Of a stretch of 64,000 bases of DNA, positions 30,201 through 39,193 are shown piece after piece. The notes below the pieces were generated by a model that did no database searches, was not told the DNA's origin, and worked only from the letters and a program-made list of their open reading frames with translations. Origin of the DNA: Parietichytrium sp. I65-24A. Its lineage: Eukaryota > Sar > Bigyra > Thraustochytrida > Thraustochytriidae. The stretch's first letter is position 1. Each line of letters opens with the position of its first letter. The position numbers and the translations under genes were made by a program. The stretch covers positions 124,001 through 188,000 of the forward strand of contig BLSF01000053.1 of NCBI GenBank assembly GCA_012862575.1, given 5' to 3'.

Positions 30201-30227
30201 CTGCAGCAGGCCTGGCGAGCGACCCAT
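24216..30227 (-). CDS. kinesin-7 (CENP-E)-like motor protein, 2003 aa
   Basis: ATG at 30227 (MGRSPGLLQ) to TAA at 24216 without an intron. The motor is N-terminal: RVGIRIRP, P-loop GQTTSGKT (110-117), switch I SSRSH (225-229), switch II DLAGSER (325-331) and HINKSLSALGNVI. Between switch I and II lie about 96 residues against some 26-30 in conventional kinesins; the extra part is Pro/Ser-rich and acidic. The rest, about 1500 residues, is coiled coil with Ser/Pro breaks and a basic, Lys-rich C-terminus (KEEKKRKKM). Such an N-terminal motor with a very long coil is typical of CENP-E, which moves chromosomes along spindle microtubules; subfamily placement is tentative. It converges on the p24 gene 234 bp away. 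Confidence 0.9.
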   Translation of the reverse strand: MGRSPGLLQSESATDRVRVGIRIRPEVQSDSGSQTAWKWSREEVRSAQVDWDALNDKDMAGGVPDDRTTRLRFGRVFGPTEGNRSVYDEMAAELVEKVVEGFNATVLAYGQTTSGKTHTVFGDNQETGILQYAVQDLFEFVGSKSLGCAYNFVIRASYCEIYHEVIYDLLDPTRRNLGIADHPIWGPSVKDLSQHLVQSAQDVFALLKEGEDARRTGATELSAKSSRSHAIFSLRVESKPRASSDWDAPSPPPGSGTPPRASADIDGFSPEQVAANTPSPTHNKNGALFTPREQLELEDDTRAILEQWANDTDKPLAAASLTIIDLAGSERVSKSKARGARLKEAGHINKSLSALGNVIASINKGNPHIPFRDSKLTRLLTAALGGNSNTAMVCCISPTLMHADESRSTLQFAQRASKITTYAKINQIEQGDSIVAAFKEHVAKLEQELAMNVTERETLQSKVSQLESRLMSSLANALRTPRIAKTRRRDAPQSAILLGQKHSPPASAAIHLEPARANREQVSFLRNDDESRLSAAMQEDLAMKRFKLKTALDFLDSAERKLELVQQEQSSPENARPPDALQLVAGAPAELEDQSKMYETIAEQTHVLKLLQEHIANLSSENRELKEKLSSDSREAVDASLRVNSEELRRANDRVDRLSSELQTSNTSRFEERTESEAKLYGLKQELSLANKQVEELQASLSNEKLIAKRYSDEADRLQRESASQNDKIAQLQEELVATKASAQSSEVLMEEASSKSSFELDQLELKLSEKTSECCKLQSELEGLKSQLEFQVAETQRLENQLERQDTRLLAAESETLRVTELLEVRSELNTRLGQDLDRVQEELHSLDAKSKIDVAQLEARISQLESERDHVSTRLEELEIKLGEADLLLADRELQIEKSHAELQGAQLALRQEGERFIERDLACSEALAKLELATTEQRRLQGQVTQLTTELQVATKEKSTSAELSETLRAELEIREGRVRELEDDMAKVDALLAETRQEALGESEAEKAMLQSQLAVAMESYERNKQVLSEAERKHKQKATEMNSAIEQLNKENSSLRSKLDRLSETHEISKESYVKASERQIGKLQNELQQERAQAARLSRISAKACIFEAAFISCRKNLDRAERSSALKGSLHLKLRKELEFLSQSHPAASSPTSSALDSDDEEGKVLKQVRELGEKLAESSRAIRAAHGTLAVKEAELVNEQRRRTELEMRFNDAEINLSATKENLTLARQRLADSEGRRQALQESLGKSESMRQKLEQELAQVRTELQSAFDRMAGPESVQQQVSQDGFSRLGSELQSIRGGSAQDNSKSQASRAEEQDLSIISGSSYFLDSPTVSRYRELSATPPHSTRFLADATERLVSPTLTDMLGSEPSPTIVDLSDQSLGAKHTQSPEAQVVSKARYDQAISERDELKQMLLEAQIALNRSLDASKASKKVSDEAQRLKEKVSTLAGQLKAAYSERDAIIQQRDENASASSVKEAALRQTIHKLQSELSDTRSGKVAQSTPVSERNKVARDSPQNPLQFQREGLVHATSDRSIALKLGFAILTNTLKVKQEQSLRFAFSKWGDQIHHLRLAEIAEILDLTLAKVPESGAEVFNLIVKQIYLLTAKEGVRERKEDKQAALRVSTLEAQVLDLEEQVSALVIFKDRYKQAQEDLQESARALQNARKEKEDLERSSNELYQLNEKLEQRIIELDRDNLRGAHANILEILGEYDKSSPRRPVKCLSDGIDRLKQLLKSVTSRMGHQEAEIQMLNRNLESLQHAYFITEQSAKNVKIELQEELDQKSIELAKAMDDNQTLRAEFAALERQKFRGGSPESQNGVRTPASGIRAEPASPASPASPVARSSGTEKVLFDLDNPVTPVAPNRSAYQTTSRTPMSDTPSSSKSVEVLLQELRQSATRRIDVLKENNKKLRAAFAEKDRQLNIIMGMFEETESDFRALLSLVEKYVAKNDDYAENLERIKRSMERLLKWQEKRKEEKKRKKMLRSPESQHLA

Positions 30228-30831
30228 TAGTTGTTATGGGAACAGCAGAGCAAAGCAGAGCAGAGCAGAGAAGTCAAGGATGCGAGTATGGAGCAAGCCG
30301 AAATGTTGACATGTGTCTATCTATGCACGTTCGCGTGTGGCGACAACTGCCTGGTCCGCTTTGAACACTCTCCCTACGCTTTCGCTTTCGCTCGTTCGTT
30401 CGTTCGTTCGTTCGTTCGCCTGTTTGTTTGTTTGTTTGTTCGTCTGTTTGTTTGGTACCTTGACAAAAACTACGACTCTGTCTTTGCCAGCTTCTGCCCA
30501 ACAAGACAATGCAACCACAGCTAGAAAACTAGAGCAGAAACTTCTCGTCTCTTCTGTCTCTTCTGTCCCCTTTCTTCCTTTCTTCCTTTCTTCCACCCAC
30601 GCCGACCGACACACTAGAAGTGACACACTTTACACACTTTACGCAGTTGCGCTCTCCTTCCTCTCCCCACACCTGCGCTCGCCTAGCCGAAGAGACTGAA
30701 GAGACTGAAGAGACTGAAGAGACTTTTGTTTTTCTGTGATTCGTGCCTTCCTGACGTGAGGGAGAGGTCCGCTTTCTCTCTTTTTCTCTCTCTTTTCCTT
30801 TTTTCTTTTTCTTTTTCTTTTCTTTTTTCTG

Positions 30832-30870
<39 letters not shown>

Positions 30871-31383
30871 CAACGAGCCCCCTCGATCGGGCAATTCCCC
30901 TTCCTCTTCCCGTCCCCGTCGGCCGTGTGCCCTCTCACGAGCGGCACGGTTTGGGGTTAGTCGATTGGGTAGAGGTTGGTAGGAGCGGGGGAGGAAATTC
31001 AAATTTGCTAGTGTTTTGTGTATGGAGTGGTAGAGGGTGCGGTTTGTGAGGCGTCGGCGAATTTTGGTGTTTGGAAAGGAGAAACTGGAGAAACGGTGAG
31101 AGGAGAGACGGTGCAAAAAATTTGCCGAATTTCTGATGATCTCGGAACGCTCTCTCAAGACCACAGTACGGATTTGAAAGCTAACACCGCAGGAAGATTC
31201 CCCTACCCCCTCACACTCTCGCGCGGACACGCAATCTCCTTCACACCTTCCGTTCCATCTCTTGATCTTGATCATTCCTGATCTTGAACTTGCTCTCGAT
31301 CTTGCTCTCCATCTCGATCCCTCTGGACGATCCCACAGCCACACTTACAGAGAGGCAACACGGGGACGAGCAGCTTTGTAAGA
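30228..31383. other. divergent promoter region rich in simple repeats
   Basis: Separates the kinesin start from the start of the 957-residue gene. It contains (TTCG)n and (TTTG)n at about 30388-30450, a GAAGAGACT triplication near 30688-30722, and a C/T tract with (CT)n at about 30775-30868. No gene recognised. Confidence 0.6.
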
Positions 31384-31537
31384 ATGGAGCACAGCCCCAC
31401 ACCTGTTTCGCAGCTGCGGGACTTGCGGGACTTGCGGGACGCAGTGTTGGTCCGCGCGGAGTCTCAGGTAGATGGCGACTGGTCAAGCTTCTCTCGCCTT
31501 GTGGTCCTCTCCCGCAGCTGGCCCAGCTGGCTGCACC

Positions 31538-31569
<32 letters not shown>

Positions 31570-34257
31570 CGCCGTGGGTCGCTAACCGTCCCCGCCGCGT
31601 ACTCTTCGCGGCCGCCAATGGCGTACGCGCAGTTGCGTCTCGCCATGCTCGCAGGATTTCATCGCCATGGGGACGCTCTCGACCGCCTTTCCCCACACCT
31701 CATCCGCGCCGCGTACGCCAGCGAGTACGCGGACACCTCCGCAAAGTGTACGCGCAGCGCAAACGTTAATGCGAGTAGAATCAGGGGTGCGCGGCGCGGA
31801 CACTTTGCGAGAGGCAGGAACGCAGGAGACGGGAACATGCTGGACTTGACACGAGGCGGGGACTGGGACGAATTGGGGTACGCGCCGACGTCCGCGCGCA
31901 TGGCGCATACGTGGTGCAGGATTCGCGCGTGGGACGCGGAACAAGCCGTGGCCTGGCTGGAGCAGGCTTGCCGCGCCGAAGAAGGCGTTCAGAGCGAGGA
32001 GTCTGGAGCGGAAACCATGGGCGCGGAAGAGCTGTGGCGAGCGGCGAAAGTTCTGCACAAGTTTTTTACGAATGAGTTCAACTCTCCAGGGCGCAAATGT
32101 ATCTTGCAAAAAGTGCGCAGACTGGCCAAACGCCGTGGCGTCTTACGCGACCAAACAGACTTGTGCGCGATGTTGAGCGCCGCTGCGCAGGCGAGTATTG
32201 AAGACGGCACTTCCAATCCCAACTTGAGCCTCGCTCATAGCTCGGACTTTGATGTCGACATGGACTTGGACCCGGAGATCGCGGCAGAGTTTACGCCTGG
32301 CGCGGACAAACGCGTGGTCGCCTTCGCGGACGTGCTGGCCACGTACCTTGGATGGACAGGCGATGGGGATGCAGGGAAGTTGAAGCAGCTGGCACGTGTG
32401 ATGGAGTCTTCGTGCCCGCGAGTGGTAAAGCTGCTGATTAGCGCAATGCTGGCGCCTACGGTGCGGGCCAAGATTGGCGGGGGCGGACTTGAGGTGAATC
32501 TTGGCGCCATATTGGATCGATTGGGAGAAGTACGCGTCAAGGACTGCGAGTCGGCGGGACAGCTCTTGCGAGATCTCGTGGCCGTTTTGAGCGGATTAGC
32601 GCAGATGGAGGAGATAGCGCTTCGTGACGGAGGAAATGACATGGCAGGGATTGCTCGTCTGTTAAAAAGAAGGATTAAGCATTCGGACTTTGATTCCGTT
32701 AATAGTGAAGAGAGTGAGGTGATATGGAAGTTTGCTTCCGCATTCATTCAACCAAACCACCCAAAATTGCTTGGCTGCTTGCTTGTACTTGAACAATGTT
32801 CGCCCCCCAGGCCACTAGCGCGCAAGGTAGCGGACGATCTGATTCTGCCCGTTCTTCTGCAATTGGGGCTTCTCGCAAATGAAAGAGATGCGACCTGTTC
32901 TTTGCACACCGATCAGGTCCATGCCACTCAACAGCTTGCCCTTCTCAAACTTTTCCAACTTTTCCTCGAGTACCAGAGCTCCCCGCTACCAATACACTCA
33001 TCCGAGTCGCTGGAGAAGAAGAACGCAAACATTTCAGGAGGCGCCTTTCACGCAATGCTCTCCAACCATCTCATTCTGCGAGCACAGCGCCCAGAGCAAC
33101 TTGCGGAAGTGGCCATCGCGGAGCTCAAGAAGGGAGTTGAGTTGAGCAGCAGAGGCACGTCGGATCACCAAATGTCCAACCACCTCAGCGCACAAGCGAC
33201 GTGCTGGCTGCTGGGCTATCTCGAGAACGATGAAGCCCTACATGGCAGCCCACTTCGCGAGTGGATCCTGCAGCAGCTGTTTCGAGAGTACGTCAACTCC
33301 CCGGCTTTGTTGAGAGCAAACATCCCGGTGCAGTGGTTGGCGAGAGATGTTGAGGAGATTGTGCACTATGATTGCAAATGCAAGATGTGTTCCAAGGTTG
33401 CCGTTCAAGAGTCCCTGCTGAGCACCGCCTTGGTCGCATTTGATGAATCTTTCAGACAACTTTTGGAGCAGAAGCTGGTTGAAAGTGGGTGTACGATACC
33501 AACTTGCTTTGGATGGCTCGCTGGACGGCTCAAGCGAAGTCTCGAATCGAGCAGAGCGACAAGCTGCGTGCTCAACTTTACGTGCATGGTCAGAGTGGCG
33601 ACCGTCGATTTAGAGCTCGACACTTGCTGCAAGTTGTATAAAAAGTTGCTCAAGCGCAGAGACTTCATGCTTCACAGGCCAGCAGAAGCGCTTGCGGAGC
33701 AGCTTGCCCAGCTCTTATTCGAACCTCTCAACCTGGCGCTAGCTAGACTGCCTGAATCCTGCTCTCATTTCTCAATTCTTGGCGAGCTTCACGGCCACTA
33801 CTTCTCCCCTCGCAGCATCCGGGAGAGAGACCTTTTTGCGCGCATTTTAGTCATTGCGCCGATTACCGACCTTTGCGCCATGCAAGTCCTGGAGGGATAC
33901 CATGAACAGCGTCAAAAAGCAATCGACGACTGCTGCTCGGCGCTATGCAAATTCTGGGGCAACAAAGCGGAGCAGCTCCAGCAAGGTGCCAAGGAGGTCT
34001 CAGAAGATGTCTTGGTCGGTTCTTCCATTATGTGCCATGCGCTGTGGATGCTGAGCACATCCTTGCGTCCGGGGCATGCCCTGCAGAGCCCTGCGGGGAG
34101 CCCATTGTGGGAGATGATTCGCCATCAAAGCAAAGTCTCGCAGAACTCAAATCTCTCTCGTCAGTCTGCGTCTATGCTAGAGCTGATGATGCAGCTCACT
34201 GCTCTGCAGAAAGAGTCTGTGTCTAAGCAGGCGAGGAAGCGAAGGAAAGAAGCCTAG
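31384..34257 (+). CDS. large helical protein of unknown function (957 aa)
   Basis: ATG at 31384 to TAG at 34255, no intron. A (TTC)n tract near 31541-31570 encodes a poly-Ser run at residue about 53. From residue about 215 the protein looks all-helical and repeat-like, with many Leu/Ala-rich segments (KLLISAMLAPTVRAKIG, LARKVADDLILPVLLQLGLL), as in HEAT/ARM scaffolds. A Cys pair YDCKCKMC near 665 is notable. The C-terminus (KQARKRRKEA) is a probable nuclear signal. I recognise no family; a DNA-repair or nuclear scaffold role would be a guess. Codon use matches neighbouring genes. Confidence 0.8.
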
Positions 34258-34311
34258 CCCGGGGATGGAAAAATGGTAGCATCCAACCGCGCCTTTTCCC
34301 CACGCGACGTT

Positions 34312-35355
34312 TCACTCTTCAGCCTGTGATTGCCGTTGTAACTTATAGTCTGCTGCAAGCCGGTCGAGCCTATCTTTCATTTCGACCATTGCGTTGTGAC
34401 AATTCTTTTTGGATAGCGGTACGGTCTCCGCTGTCCAAACCATGTCCCATGTTCGGCTGTGTCTGTCCCTCTTCTTGTCATAAAACTTGGAGAACGGCCG
34501 CACTTCGAACATGACGCCAGGAAGGATGTCCCGGATAATGTTGAAGCACACTTCCGGAGTGAACGTCTCAATGTCGATGTCGAATGCGATGCTAAAGTTC
34601 CATTGCAAGGGGTATTTCGCGCGCGGGCAGTGGACTGGGTGAGGGAAAGAGAAAACATGCGATATGGACTCGGTGCTATAAAAGCGCTCGTCCTTACTAC
34701 GAAAGCCAGTCCATGAGTATCCCAGATCAGGATCCGCGTTCGCGAGTTGCTTGACTGCGTTGTCGGCTATAATGGCGTCTTTCAAGAGCAGCCCGGCGTG
34801 CGCGGCCTTGTCCTGCACCTGCCACGTGTCGCCCCACGTTAGCCGCTTGAACCGCTCCGCTTGCGTGCCCCCTTGCCCCGCCGTGAGAGAGACCCATATT
34901 TCTCCTCGCTCGGGCTCCAGAAAATGCACGGCGCTCTGAAAAAAGTCCTGCAGCAACTGACGGTTCACCTGCGCCTTGGACTTGCCGCCGTAATGCGGGA
35001 AGTTGAACACGATCCTGTCAGCCTTCTGCAACTCCGCCTGCGACGACCCAAACACCCGCTCCGCAGACTCGCCCAGCTTGGTGGCGTCCACGCCGTAGTG
35101 CACCGACACGAACTCCATCTCCGCGAGCCTCGCCGTGATCTCATCGAAACGCACGTACCTCTGCCGCATCGTCTCTTCGCTGTCCAGCGACGTCACCATC
35201 ATCCGCACGTCCTGAGCCCACCCACGCTCCCGCGCCAGTGCCGCGAACGAAAGCGAGAATGAAAAGTCGCCGTCCCCAACAACAAGCACTTTCGCCATCT
35301 TCTTCTTCCGCGTCGCCGACCATAGAGCATCCAAACCGAGGTTCGACAGGTCCAT
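34312..35355 (-). CDS. BMT5-like rRNA uridine methyltransferase with FDX-ACB-like C-terminus
   Basis: ATG at 35355 (an alternative Met at residue 20), 347 residues, converging on the 957-residue gene with 54 bp between stops. The N-terminal part has the BMT5/DUF2431 signatures: VLVVGDGDFSFSLSFA (SAM-binding loop), VTSLDSEE, and IVFNFPHYGGK, the catalytic-region motif of the yeast 25S rRNA m3U methyltransferase. Residues about 245-335 (YPLQWNFSIAFDID, CFNIIRDILPG, SKFYDKK, then a final helix) resemble a ferredoxin-fold anticodon-binding (FDX-ACB) domain, the layout of animal FDXACB1. The fusion call rests on motif order. Likely nucleolar or mitochondrial rRNA/tRNA modification. Confidence 0.82.
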   Translation of the reverse strand: MDLSNLGLDALWSATRKKKMAKVLVVGDGDFSFSLSFAALARERGWAQDVRMMVTSLDSEETMRQRYVRFDEITARLAEMEFVSVHYGVDATKLGESAERVFGSSQAELQKADRIVFNFPHYGGKSKAQVNRQLLQDFFQSAVHFLEPERGEIWVSLTAGQGGTQAERFKRLTWGDTWQVQDKAAHAGLLLKDAIIADNAVKQLANADPDLGYSWTGFRSKDERFYSTESISHVFSFPHPVHCPRAKYPLQWNFSIAFDIDIETFTPEVCFNIIRDILPGVMFEVRPFSKFYDKKRDRHSRTWDMVWTAETVPLSKKNCHNAMVEMKDRLDRLAADYKLQRQSQAEE

Positions 35356-35923
35356 CTCGCCCCACCGTCGCCGCTGTGCGTACGTGTACGTGTGTATGTG
35401 CGTATGTGCGTATGTGTGGAAGTAAGGAATTACTTATAGATATGCGTCTATTAAGTGTCGAGTACACTTAATTACGCATGTATGTATGTATGTATGTATG
35501 CGGGTGTGTGCTCGCGTATGTCTCTTTTGTGTGTGTGTGTGGCACTGCTTCGTAGTTTGTTCGTAGTTTGGGAAAATGGAATGGAATTGGAATTTGAGGA
35601 ACCCATTTTCTTGTTTTAAGGTTTCTGGTAATGAGGAAGTAATGGGGCTGAATTTGACACAAGTTTCTTTTCGCTTGCACTCTGCCACACGTTCACTGTT
35701 AGTTCAGAAGGGTATTGAGAGTTACGCTCTTGCTAGTTGGGTTTACAGAGAATTAGGCGGAAGACTCTTTCATCTGTTCTGACAGTGAATTCTGAAAAGC
35801 TCGAAATCGAGTTTGGAGACGAACGATGCAGTGGTTGACAGCGCGTAACGATGGTTTCTTTCTTTCTTCTTCTATCATTCTATCTATTGTTTTTCATTCT
35901 TCGCAGAGAAAAGGAAATCTAAC
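35356..35923. other. intergenic with (TATG)n and GT-rich repeats
   Basis: Upstream of the BMT5-like start, downstream of the Aquarius-like gene. Tandem TATG at about 35475-35500 and TG-rich microsatellites fill its left half. No gene recognised. Confidence 0.6.
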
Positions 35924-38900
35924 TTATTGCATGAATGGACGGTGCCACCGGAGATGTGCGACGATTTGTCCCATCTCCAAAAGGTTTAACACCTCGTGCT
36001 CACTACCCTCGTCGAAGGCAAGTCTCATGGAATGCTTTTCGTTCTGCGTCAGCAATGGGTCCCACAACGGGTCTCCTTTCATCTGTTCAGCATCCCCGAA
36101 TGCTATGAATACGAGAGGCCGAGGATGGAGCATGGCAGCAGCAAGTCGCGGGTCCTCCAAGAGCCCTTTGGAGCCTTGTGGGCCAGCACAAGATGCGACT
36201 ATGTACGGCAGCGACGTAGGAGACAAAGCGAGAAGCTCATCGATTGTTCCTAGGAACCCTGGAAATGGCGCGCCGGGTGCTTTCGCTAGCCATCGCGCGT
36301 GTAGAATGTCCACCATCAGCAGCTTTTGCGCGGTGTAAGGCGTCACAAGTGCAATGTGCTGCGGAGGATAGCCTAGCAAGCACATGTACATGAAGGTGTT
36401 GATTGCCCACTCCGCTTGCGTCAGATTCTGGTCCACCGAGCCTGATTTGGCTACGAGGTCATCCACATGTACGAATTGGTGCGAGGCAGCAAAACCGGCT
36501 TGTTGATGCTGATCGGCGTCACTTCCAGGGCTAAATACTCTGGAGAGCGGATGCAAGGTTAGCAGCTCCTCAAAAGTTCCGTGTGGAACTGAGGTTTCAT
36601 CTGATGCACTTATCCGTACGGGGCTAGGAGTAATACGTGCGAGCCGCTCGTAACAGGACAGGCGGTCGAGCCAGGTCGAAGGGCGTTGGCAAACAGGGTC
36701 GCCAACAACTATGAGCTCCTTGCACGCCTTTGCATCTACCGAGGAAAGCGCGACAAGGCTGTCTGTCTGGGACATGGTCGCACCATCGAGCAAGACCAGG
36801 CGATCTACCTTCAGAGACCGGTCCGACGAACGCACATGCTCCAACAGCTCTGGCATCGAAGCCAGTAGAATCTTTGAATGGCTGTGTAAGACGAACTCGA
36901 TTCGAGCAGAAGGATCTTGCACAAGCTCAAATAACGCATACGTGGAGAGCTCGGAGAAGAGGGACTGGATAGCTTGGATGCTCATGGCATTCCGAGAAGC
37001 TTCGTCGTCTCTACCATCGAAAAAGAACGCAAATGGGAAAGGGCCCGAACTAGTGCTCAGATACTTCTCGAGCTCCGGGCGAACATACATGCTGAAAAAG
37101 CCTTCTGCGCTCTGGCAATTAAACTCCATGTATTGGTCGATGTTGAACCCCTTTGCAAGCTCCGCAACCTGTGCGAGAAGCTCCAGCCTTCGCGCAAGAC
37201 AAAATTGAACACGGGTGCTTAATTGAACAGGAGAAATGCCAGACCAGTGCAGGGAGGTAAGCTCTTCCATGCGCGACGAGAGGAGGCCAGCCATCGTGGG
37301 ATACTGGGTTAACAGCAGCACGCGCTTGTTCCCTGCTTCCAGGCCATCAAGCGCCTTCATTACTACTGAATCCAGGTCTGCAGAGTACGACTCGGCGGGG
37401 CGAAGCAATTGAATTCGACCCGCAGAGCGTTTTGGTCCAGCCAGCCCAAGGAACGATTGGCACAGGTGGTCAGGAATAGCTTGGAGTCGAGGCGAGGCAA
37501 GAAGGCGTTTCGCCAAAGCGGAGTGCGCTCTGTGCCAGTAGCCGTTTTCGAAATTCGTCCGCATCAAAAGGACAAGGGAGCCGCTGGTAAATAATACACT
37601 AGGTGCGTGTTCCTCGCCATCAACCCACTTTAGTTTGGCGATACCCTTGTCGCTGTCCAACGATACCAGCCTTGCGACCAAACGCTCAGCAAGAAGGACT
37701 CTGGGCTCACCATCCGTTTTTTCTACTACCATTCGACACAAGGTGACGAGAGCTCGATCCCCAGCGACCGCATTCCACTCTCCAACAACCATCGGGGGAA
37801 CGCCGTCAAAAGAGACGTTCACCTTAGACTTTGCATCTTTCCCTGGGATAGCCCCAGTCACCCTCAATGCCATGCGAGACCACCGCTTTGCAAGGAATGG
37901 TCGGGCTTTGCTATTGTCGCCCGCTCCTTGGACAACCTTTGTCTTTTGCAAGGTTTGGTGGAGTTCAGTGGCAAACACAAGCTGACTCCGAACACACAGG
38001 AGACTCAACTCTTCTAGCAAAAGGCGGTGCTCCGAGAGATACTGTGTTTTGGGTGAGAGGGTGCGCAATTGTGTTCGCAATCTCGCTACGAGCTTGGCGA
38101 AGGCCGCTTGATCCACGCTGGAGCCACCAGGAATGCAGAACAAGGCCTTTGTTTCAAGTAGTTGTCGAATCTGAGCCTCAGCTCCGAGCATGGGGCGCAG
38201 GAAGAGCTTGAGGCTCTCACGCAGAACGCGAGTCTCCTCAGCAGGATCAGTTTTGCCCAGTGTGTCAACCGTGGCCGAACCGGCGTCCATGAGCTTACAC
38301 ATGTCAGCGAGCTCTTGCCTCTTCAGCGCTTTCGCAATCACAGCCCCCGCATCGCGGGCAACGATCGTGGCAGGCCGTAGAACGAGCTTTTTGATCGCAT
38401 CGTTGTCTTCCAAATGCCTCAGAGCCACGCGCTGAAACAACCTTACCCTGCAAACATGCAGCCTCTGCACCTGCTGGTCGTCCAGAGCGCCCGTGGACAC
38501 CAGGTCCCACAAGGCCATGGCATCCAGCGCCAGAGCGTCCTCAGCATCTCCGCCGTGCACCGCGCAGCTTGCGAGAAACCCATCCGCGATCACCATTTGC
38601 GCCACCGCCTTGTGCGTCGCCGGATTTCTCGCCAACGATGTCAGAATCTCCATTGACTCCGAAGCTCTCACGTTCCTTTTGCGGCACGAATCCATACACG
38701 CCGCCAGCAGGTCCTCGCAGCTTTGCTCTGCGCTCCTTTTTACATTGCTGACATCACTTCCATTTCCACCAGCAACTTTCCCACTTTCTGACCTTTCTGA
38801 TCTTTCGCCACTCTCGCCGCCATTCCCATTCTCATTCCCATTGCCATTTCCATTGCCAATATCAGCTCGTGTCCCGGTCCCCACACCTAGGTCGGTGTCC

Positions 38901-39193
38901 TCGGCATTTTCTCCACCCTTCTCCCGCATCATCTTCCCTTCTATTTTCTGACTCTTCCCGTCATAGCTGCGGGAAGCAAGGCCCAGCGCCGCGTGTACCA
39001 GGGGCCGCAGGAGGTTCTCCCGCACCTCCGCCAAGTCGGACCGCTCCGCAGTTCTCCAGACGTCCTCGCCGCGTACACCCCCTTCCTGTGGGGTGTCCTC
39101 GCGGAGGGACTGGGCCAGGGCGGCAAGTTGGGCCACGAGGGCGCTCACCCCGAGCGCCGGCGCAACCGGGTTCTCCGGGCGGGAACCGGGCAT
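35924..39193 (-). CDS. Aquarius-like (AQR/IBP160) spliceosomal helicase relative lacking ATPase motifs
   Basis: The first ATG is at 39193 (MPGSRPENPV), giving 1089 residues. Order of AQR landmarks: KRWSRMALRV (near the GGWARM motif), LVLLMRTNFENGYWHRAHSAL, IPDHLCQSFLGLAGP, LLLTQYPTMAGLLSSRM, CLARRLELLAQVAEL, VVGDPVCQRP (helicase motif III), FMYMCLLGYPPQHIALVTPY (935 on) and a motif V-like end. Human AQR is an SF1 RNA helicase that binds introns and couples splicing to snoRNP assembly. Here there is no GPPGTGKT P-loop between the FLGLAGP and TQYP blocks, the DEAA-type Walker B reads LLDGATM, and the motif VI Arg region is altered. It should be unable to hydrolyse ATP. A second, canonical AQR may exist elsewhere. 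Confidence 0.78.
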   Translation of the reverse strand: MPGSRPENPVAPALGVSALVAQLAALAQSLREDTPQEGGVRGEDVWRTAERSDLAEVRENLLRPLVHAALGLASRSYDGKSQKIEGKMMREKGGENAEDTDLGVGTGTRADIGNGNGNGNENGNGGESGERSERSESGKVAGGNGSDVSNVKRSAEQSCEDLLAACMDSCRKRNVRASESMEILTSLARNPATHKAVAQMVIADGFLASCAVHGGDAEDALALDAMALWDLVSTGALDDQQVQRLHVCRVRLFQRVALRHLEDNDAIKKLVLRPATIVARDAGAVIAKALKRQELADMCKLMDAGSATVDTLGKTDPAEETRVLRESLKLFLRPMLGAEAQIRQLLETKALFCIPGGSSVDQAAFAKLVARLRTQLRTLSPKTQYLSEHRLLLEELSLLCVRSQLVFATELHQTLQKTKVVQGAGDNSKARPFLAKRWSRMALRVTGAIPGKDAKSKVNVSFDGVPPMVVGEWNAVAGDRALVTLCRMVVEKTDGEPRVLLAERLVARLVSLDSDKGIAKLKWVDGEEHAPSVLFTSGSLVLLMRTNFENGYWHRAHSALAKRLLASPRLQAIPDHLCQSFLGLAGPKRSAGRIQLLRPAESYSADLDSVVMKALDGLEAGNKRVLLLTQYPTMAGLLSSRMEELTSLHWSGISPVQLSTRVQFCLARRLELLAQVAELAKGFNIDQYMEFNCQSAEGFFSMYVRPELEKYLSTSSGPFPFAFFFDGRDDEASRNAMSIQAIQSLFSELSTYALFELVQDPSARIEFVLHSHSKILLASMPELLEHVRSSDRSLKVDRLVLLDGATMSQTDSLVALSSVDAKACKELIVVGDPVCQRPSTWLDRLSCYERLARITPSPVRISASDETSVPHGTFEELLTLHPLSRVFSPGSDADQHQQAGFAASHQFVHVDDLVAKSGSVDQNLTQAEWAINTFMYMCLLGYPPQHIALVTPYTAQKLLMVDILHARWLAKAPGAPFPGFLGTIDELLALSPTSLPYIVASCAGPQGSKGLLEDPRLAAAMLHPRPLVFIAFGDAEQMKGDPLWDPLLTQNEKHSMRLAFDEGSEHEVLNLLEMGQIVAHLRWHRPFMQ

